A stretch of DNA of 10,390 bases from positions 1 through 10,390 of the forward strand of contig JBMTBW010000028.1 of NCBI GenBank assembly GCA_049430265.1, read 5' to 3'. The notes under the pieces are model-generated. The model saw only the letters and a list, made by a program, of their open reading frames with translations, searched no databases and had not been told where the DNA came from. The translations under genes and the position numbers were made by a program. This document shows positions 6,525 through 10,390 of the stretch, piece after piece (position 1 is the first letter of the stretch; each line of letters opens with the position of its first letter). This DNA is from MAG-120802 sp049430265. GTDB taxonomy: Bacteria; Actinomycetota; Actinomycetes; Nanopelagicales; Nanopelagicaceae.

Positions 6525-6561
6525 GCATAACGCTAAAACATCTTTCAAGGATTGATTTAGA

Positions 6562-6568
6562 GAGAAGG
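6562..6568 (+). promoter_or_regulatory. Strong Shine-Dalgarno site for DUF3117
   Basis: GAGAAGG lies seven bases before the ATG at 6576. It is the only convincing ribosome binding site in the window and shows that this transcript has a real leader, unlike the apparently leaderless neighbours. Confidence 0.7.
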
Positions 6569-6575
6569 CTAATCG

Positions 6576-6755
6576 ATGGCAGCCATGAAACCCCGCACTG
6601 GCGATGGACCTATGGAAGTTACCAAGGAAGCCCGGAGCCTAGTGATGCGAATCCCGCTAGAGGGTGGCGGCCGCTTGGTAGTAGAGCTAAATCAAGAAGA
6701 GGCTCGAAATCTTGCCGACGTGTTAAATGCGTCGATCTCCCTACTTAAGAAGTGA
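6576..6755 (+). CDS. DUF3117 family small protein
   Basis: A 59-residue, soluble, actinobacteria-typical protein of unknown function. It begins MAAMKPRTGDGP, the strongly conserved family start, continues MEVTKEARSLVMRIPLEGGG and ends with a GRLVVELNQEEA segment plus a C-terminal helix. The pattern suggests a small beta-sheet capped by a helix; no catalytic residues or metal site stand out. The M. tuberculosis homologue is, from memory, Rv1211. The stop overlaps the GTG start of pepA (GTGA), so the two are translationally coupled. GC content is about 53% (96 of 180 bases), clearly above the surrounding genes, which fits a very conserved and perhaps highly expressed protein better than recent transfer. 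The start is fixed by the family N-terminus and by a GAGAAGG site. Confidence 0.9.
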   Translation: MAAMKPRTGDGPMEVTKEARSLVMRIPLEGGGRLVVELNQEEARNLADVLNASISLLKK

Positions 6756-8263
6756 ACCTACCGATTCCGAAACTCGGAACGGTAAAACTTCCGGGGGAAA
6801 TCTCGGAGAAATTCTTTAAAGGCTTTACTCATATCGCACTTCCTATAAAGACAAAAGAAATAAAAGCAGAACCTGAGATAGAGATCGTTTTAAGTAAAAA
6901 AATAATTAAAAGCATCGAAGAAATCTTTTCAATCTCATTTATAGATGAGATAAAGAAAAATGGTGGCACCGTAACTGGTAAAGCGGGAGAAGTAATTGAG
7001 ATTCCAGTATTACAATCAAGTGGAGAAGTAGTCCGAATTCTCCTTGTTGGAGTTGGTGATTCAACTAATTCCCACATTCGCAGAGCATCAGCAGCTATTG
7101 GTCGAAAGATAAAGACTAGTAACTCCTCAGCTCTATCCTTCCTAGTCGAGAAGCAAAGTGATGCTCAACTTCACTTTATCTCCTCTGCCCTTGCTACTTA
7201 TATCTGGAGTCAGAAAAGTGGCACAAAGAGCCTAACTCCAGAGATAACTCTTGTAGGAGATTTTGCTGAAGTGCTAGAGCGCGCAAAGGTGTTAGTGAAG
7301 TCAACCTGGAAAGCGCGCGATCTAATACAGACTCCCTCTAATATTAAAAATCCAGCCTGGATGGCTGCTCAAGCAAAATCCCTTGCAAAGAGTTCCACGC
7401 TCTCTCTAAAGATTAAATCTGGTCGCCAATTGGCAGAGTTTGGTGGGCTAAGCGCTATTGGTAATTCCAGTGTAAAAAATCCACCAAGATTTGTTGAATT
7501 AAGTTATAAGCCAAAGGGATCAAAGAGAGCGCCTCATGTGGTCTTAGTTGGCAAGGGAATTACCTTCGATACTGGAGGAGTTTCTCTCAAGCGCCCTTAT
7601 GAAGTAATGACTGCAATGAAAAGCGATATGGCTGGCGCAGCTTGTGTATTGATGGCAACAATTGCTGCGGCAGAATTAAAGTTAAATGTTCGAATCACAG
7701 CGCTACTCATGCTTGCTGAGAACTCACTTTCCGGCACATCAACTCGTCCATCTGATGTAATTACACATTATGGCGGAACGACAGTTGAGGTAATCAATAC
7801 TGATGCTGAAGGAAGATTAGTTCTAGCAGATGGTCTTGCTTATGCTGATAAGAATCTTGATCCAGATTACTTGATTGATGTAGCAACTCTAACTGGAGCT
7901 GCCACCCTTGGTCTTAGCCGATATTACGGAGCGATGTATACCAGAGACAATAAACTTGCCAGAAAGCTTGCAGATATTGGCGATTACACAGGAGATCAAA
8001 TCTGGCATATGCCATTAGTTGATGATTATTCAATTGCGCTAGAGAGCAATATTGCAGACTTTAATCACACCGCTGATAAGTTTAAGTTTCAAGGTGGCTC
8101 AGTTACTGCTGCGCTATTTCTAGAAAACTTTGTCGGCAAGCGCAAGTGGGTTCATCTTGATATTGCTGGCCCTGCCAGATCTGAAGTTGATGCAGGAGAA
8201 AATGTTAAAGGTGGAACAGGCTATGGAGTTCGGCTACTAACCCAGTGGCTAGCTACGCTGTGA
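6752..8263 (+). CDS. pepA: Leucyl aminopeptidase, M17 family
   Basis: Cytosolic two-metal aminopeptidase that removes N-terminal residues from peptides and recycles amino acids; M17 enzymes are hexamers. The 503 residues are normal for the family: a variable, Lys-rich N-terminal domain to about 180, then the catalytic domain. Comparison with bovine lens enzyme gives metal ligands Lys268 and Asp273 (VGKGITFDTGG), Asp292 (KSDMAGAA), and Asp351 and Glu353 (NTDAEGRL), with catalytic Lys280 and Arg355. All are present, so it should be active. The NTDAEGRL signature is perfect. The GTG start overlaps the DUF3117 stop and the TGA stop overlaps the O-methyltransferase ATG, placing it in the middle of a coupled three-gene run. 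Some bacterial M17 proteins (E. coli PepA) also bind DNA; nothing here supports or excludes that. Confidence 0.96.
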   Translation: MNLPIPKLGTVKLPGEISEKFFKGFTHIALPIKTKEIKAEPEIEIVLSKKIIKSIEEIFSISFIDEIKKNGGTVTGKAGEVIEIPVLQSSGEVVRILLVGVGDSTNSHIRRASAAIGRKIKTSNSSALSFLVEKQSDAQLHFISSALATYIWSQKSGTKSLTPEITLVGDFAEVLERAKVLVKSTWKARDLIQTPSNIKNPAWMAAQAKSLAKSSTLSLKIKSGRQLAEFGGLSAIGNSSVKNPPRFVELSYKPKGSKRAPHVVLVGKGITFDTGGVSLKRPYEVMTAMKSDMAGAACVLMATIAAAELKLNVRITALLMLAENSLSGTSTRPSDVITHYGGTTVEVINTDAEGRLVLADGLAYADKNLDPDYLIDVATLTGAATLGLSRYYGAMYTRDNKLARKLADIGDYTGDQIWHMPLVDDYSIALESNIADFNHTADKFKFQGGSVTAALFLENFVGKRKWVHLDIAGPARSEVDAGENVKGGTGYGVRLLTQWLATL

Positions 8264-8931
8264 TGTCAGGCATCGGGGATAAGGGATTTACGGAGAAGTT
8301 ATTTCCTGAACGCGGAGATATGCGCGCATTTTCAAATTCTTTTATTCCAGAAACTGAGATTATTCAAAAAGCTAGAGCTAGAGGGCAAGAAATTGGCACC
8401 TACGATGCAACTCCAGCAGTTGGATCGCTACTTCGCTATCTCACCCATTTAATAGGAGCTAGCTCGATAGTTGAAATTGGAACAGGGGCTGGGGTTAGTG
8501 GTTTATGGATCTTCCAAGCGATGAGCCCAAAGGGACTATTAACATCAATTGATGATGAAGTTGAAAATGCTAAGTTAGCTAAGCAAGCTTTTGATGAGGC
8601 TGGGATAAATTCATCACGCTATCGCTTAATTACTGGTAACTCTCGAGAAATCGTAGGAAAGCTGGCCGATAGCCTCTATGACATATTTATTATGCGAAAG
8701 AGTGGAGACTTACTTGATGGAATTGAGAATGCTCATCGCTCACTTCGCCCAGGTGGAGTTTTAGTCATAGATCGAGCACTTCTCTCTGGAAAGGTTGCTG
8801 ATCCAACACAGCGAGATGAAGATAGCGTGGCCTATCGAGAAGTTATTAAGGTGATTAAGGACTCATCAACCCTCTGGCTTCCAATGTTGCTGCCAGTTGG
8901 CGATGGCGTAATGGTTGCGACGAAGATTTAA
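8263..8931 (+). CDS. SAM-dependent O-methyltransferase, class I (COG4122-like)
   Basis: Predicted to transfer a methyl group from S-adenosylmethionine to a small hydroxylated acceptor in the cytoplasm. 222 residues from the ATG at 8263. The SAM site is VEIGTGAGVSGLW, followed by LTSIDDE with the acidic residue that binds the ribose, and LRPGGVLVIDRALLSGKV as the post-motif strand and metal-loop area typical of catechol/caffeoyl-CoA type enzymes. In this family the metal-binding segment normally reads IFIDADK; here it is IFIMRKSGDL, so the usual Asp is not obvious. The start at 8263 makes a TGATG junction with pepA. An in-frame ATG at 8320 matches the usual family start (the FIPE-x-x-x-I-x-x-ARARG block) better but has its GGAG only two bases away. 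The M. tuberculosis equivalent is, from memory, Rv1220c. Substrate unknown. Confidence 0.87.
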   Translation: MSGIGDKGFTEKLFPERGDMRAFSNSFIPETEIIQKARARGQEIGTYDATPAVGSLLRYLTHLIGASSIVEIGTGAGVSGLWIFQAMSPKGLLTSIDDEVENAKLAKQAFDEAGINSSRYRLITGNSREIVGKLADSLYDIFIMRKSGDLLDGIENAHRSLRPGGVLVIDRALLSGKVADPTQRDEDSVAYREVIKVIKDSSTLWLPMLLPVGDGVMVATKI

Positions 8932-8939
8932 TAAAAGAA

Positions 8940-8945
8940 TAGGAT
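8940..8945 (+). promoter_or_regulatory. tatB: -10 hexamer for leaderless tatB transcript
   Basis: TAGGAT lies in the 20-bp gap after the O-methyltransferase and ends six bases before the tatB ATG. AGG at 8946-8948 is too close to the ATG to be a good Shine-Dalgarno. Read-through from the upstream run is also possible. Confidence 0.42.
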
Positions 8946-8951
8946 AGGTGC

Positions 8952-9290
8952 ATGTTCGGTATTGGAATGGGCGAGTTTCTAGGATTAGTAATCCTAGGCT
9001 TATTTCTAGTTGGCCCAGATAAACTACCTGAAGCTGCAAAAGATTTTGCCAGATTTATTCATAAAGTTCGAAACTTCACAACCTATGCCTCACGTGAATT
9101 GAAAGAAAACCTAGGACCTGGATTTGAAGATTTGCAAGTTAGTGATTTAACTCCAAAGAAGTTAGCCCAGAAAGTATTAGGAAATGCTCTAGATGATGTT
9201 AAGCCACTAGCAAACGATCTTAAAAGTCAGGCTAGGGCAAGTAAAAAAGTTATTGATGAGGCAGCTAAAATAGATCCAGATTTACTATGA
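8952..9290 (+). CDS. tatB: Sec-independent protein translocase subunit TatB
   Basis: Part of the Tat machinery that exports folded proteins; TatB works with TatC as receptor for twin-arginine signal peptides. The 112 residues have the exact TatA/B plan: a very short outside segment, one membrane helix (about 5-20), the GPDKLP hinge at 21-26, an amphipathic helix (about 27-50) and a charged cytoplasmic tail. The start MFGIGMGEFL carries the Glu at position 8 that TatB proteins conserve, and the tail is longer than in TatA, so TatB is preferred. tatA and tatC are not in the window. The stop overlaps the mrp start by ATGA. In M. tuberculosis, from memory, tatB (Rv1224) is likewise near mrp. Confidence 0.9.
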   Translation: MFGIGMGEFLGLVILGLFLVGPDKLPEAAKDFARFIHKVRNFTTYASRELKENLGPGFEDLQVSDLTPKKLAQKVLGNALDDVKPLANDLKSQARASKKVIDEAAKIDPDLL

Positions 9291-10390
9291 GCCTTTCAAG
9301 AGATGAAGTCATAAGTCAGATTCATAGCGCTCTTGCAACTGTTTCAGACCCTGAACTCCATAGACCTCTTCCAGATCTAGGAATGGTTGAAAGTGTTGAT
9401 TTTGATCGTGGGCTAGCAAAAATCAAGATTCTGTTAACTATTTCAGGATGTCCGATGCGAGATAAGTTAAAAAGTGATGTTAGTGGCGCGGTTACTAAAG
9501 TTGCTGGGATTGAAAAGGTTGAACTTGAATTTGGCGTAATGAATGAGGCTCAGAGAGATAATGTTAAAAAGCTGCTACGTGGCGGGCGGGAAAAGTTCAT
9601 TCCATTTGCTCAACCTGATTCTTTAACCAGAGTTTGGGCTATCTCATCTGGCAAAGGTGGGGTAGGAAAGTCATCAGTAACAGTAAATCTTGCAGCAGCG
9701 CTTAGTAAGCGCGGCTTTAAAGTAGGAGTTCTAGATGCTGATGTCTATGGACACTCAATTCCAAGGCTTTTGGGCATTGAAGGGCAGAGGCCAACAGCTA
9801 TTGATCAGACATTCATTCCAGTTGAAACCAATGGAATTAAGGTAGTTTCAATTGAGATGTTCAAACCAGATCGCGCAGATCCGGTTGCTTATCGCGGCCC
9901 ACTGCTTCATAGAGTTTTAGAACAGCTTTTAAGTGATGCATACTGGGGAGATTTAGACTTCTTACTCCTTGACCTGCCTCCAGGAACCGGAGATATTGCA
10001 ATATCTCTTGGTCAATTAATTCCAGCATCAGAAATTATCGTGGTGACAACTCCGCAGATCGCAGCTGCTGAAGTTGCTGAGCGAGCAGGAAGAATTGCTC
10101 ATCAACTAAAACAACATGTAATCGGAGTAATTGAGAATATGTCTGCCTACACAGATCCTGTAAGCGGATCTCAGGTTGCACTCTTTGGTCAAGGTGGAGG
10201 GCAGGAGACTGCAAAGAGATTGAGTCAACTTGTTGGAGTAGATGTTCCACTTCTTGCTCAAATTTCATTTGATATCAAGCTCCGTGAAGGCGGAGATGAA
10301 GGGTCACCAATAGTTTTCACAGATCCAGAGTCAGATGCTGCTAAGGGTTTTTTTGCAATTATCGATCAACTCACAAAGCGAAAGAAATCT
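9287..10390 (+). CDS. mrp: Mrp/ApbC iron-sulfur cluster carrier ATPase, cut by window edge
   Basis: P-loop ATPase of the Mrp/NBP35 group, thought to carry Fe-S clusters to apo-proteins in the cytoplasm. 368 codons are visible, close to full family length, with no stop before the edge. An N-terminal MIP18/DUF59 domain (about 5-90) contains DPELHRPLPDLGMV and TISGCPMRD with Cys55. The ATPase domain starts near 115 with the deviant Walker A SSGKGGVGKSS (120-130), then DADVYGHSIPRLLG, RGPLLHRVLEQLL, the Walker B/switch LLLDLPPGTGD (226-236) and VIENMS (281-286). After ENMS the usual pair of cysteines that bridges the cluster between subunits is absent: AYTDPVSGSQ is found instead, before FGQGGGQETA. 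The ATG overlaps the tatB stop (ATGA), so coupled translation is likely. Confidence 0.94.
   Translation, partial: MSLSRDEVISQIHSALATVSDPELHRPLPDLGMVESVDFDRGLAKIKILLTISGCPMRDKLKSDVSGAVTKVAGIEKVELEFGVMNEAQRDNVKKLLRGGREKFIPFAQPDSLTRVWAISSGKGGVGKSSVTVNLAAALSKRGFKVGVLDADVYGHSIPRLLGIEGQRPTAIDQTFIPVETNGIKVVSIEMFKPDRADPVAYRGPLLHRVLEQLLSDAYWGDLDFLLLDLPPGTGDIAISLGQLIPASEIIVVTTPQIAAAEVAERAGRIAHQLKQHVIGVIENMSAYTDPVSGSQVALFGQGGGQETAKRLSQLVGVDVPLLAQISFDIKLREGGDEGSPIVFTDPESDAAKGFFAIIDQLTKRKKS

Noticed and set aside
8245..8262. GTG start of the O-methyltransferase inside pepA
   Set aside because: The six extra residues overlap the pepA C-terminus; the ATG at 8263 gives the usual one-base TGATG junction.
10035..10268. 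Minus-strand Leu/Gln-rich frame within mrp
   Set aside because: Antisense to the conserved Mrp ATPase domain; low-complexity translation without a family.

Overview
The window looks like a piece of a small, streamlined, low-to-moderate-GC actinobacterial genome, most likely a freshwater planktonic lineage of the Nanopelagicales (acI) type. The evidence is an actinobacterial-type DapD, an actinobacteria-restricted DUF3117 protein, an ExoA-like glycosyltransferase, a SpoIID/LytB protein with its GHGVGMSQ motif at the N-terminus, AT-rich codon use, almost no intergenic DNA, and many genes that appear to be translated without a leader. The lineage is an inference from gene content and style, not from a marker gene. 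No tRNA, rRNA, insertion sequence, prophage or CRISPR array was seen. No gene-free stretch exceeds about 90 bases.

Left third (1-4273), cell-envelope sugars and wall. On the minus strand an LCP-family wall ligase (791-1876) is followed 12 bp later by a UDP-glucose 6-dehydrogenase that runs off the left edge (1-778). Divergent from these are a membrane-anchored family 2 glycosyltransferase (1914-2918) and a secreted SpoIID/LytB-type protein (2948-4273). Together they can supply a uronic acid donor, build a glycan, attach it to peptidoglycan and remodel the wall.

Middle (4270-6488). dapD (4270-5193, minus) makes the succinylated intermediate of the lysine/diaminopimelate route for peptidoglycan. 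Its stop overlaps that of the convergent SpoIID gene. Divergent from dapD, a LOG-type nucleotide phosphoribohydrolase (5269-5802) overlaps an SRPBCC lipid/hydrophobic-ligand-fold protein (5799-6251) by four bases. A 68-residue orphan sigma-region-4 protein follows (6282-6488).

Right part (6576-10390). A tightly coupled run holds DUF3117 (6576-6755), pepA leucyl aminopeptidase (6752-8263) and an O-methyltransferase (8263-8931). Then come tatB (8952-9290) and mrp (9287 to the right edge), an Fe-S cluster carrier ATPase. From memory, dapD, LOG, DUF3117, O-methyltransferase, tatB and mrp appear in the same relative order in Mycobacterium tuberculosis (Rv1201c, Rv1205, Rv1211, Rv1220c, Rv1224, Rv1229c). 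The middle and right parts therefore look like a condensed version of an old actinobacterial chromosomal neighbourhood.

Regulation. At six gene starts a TANNNT hexamer lies exactly 6 or 7 bases before the start codon with no convincing Shine-Dalgarno sequence, the signature of leaderless transcription. Two more genes have the hexamer 9 bases away. DUF3117 is the clear exception, with a GAGAAGG ribosome binding site and a leader that can form hairpins. No obviously new defence or mobile system was found. The best candidates for new biology are the orphan sigma-4 protein, the LOG/SRPBCC pair and the DUF3117 leader.
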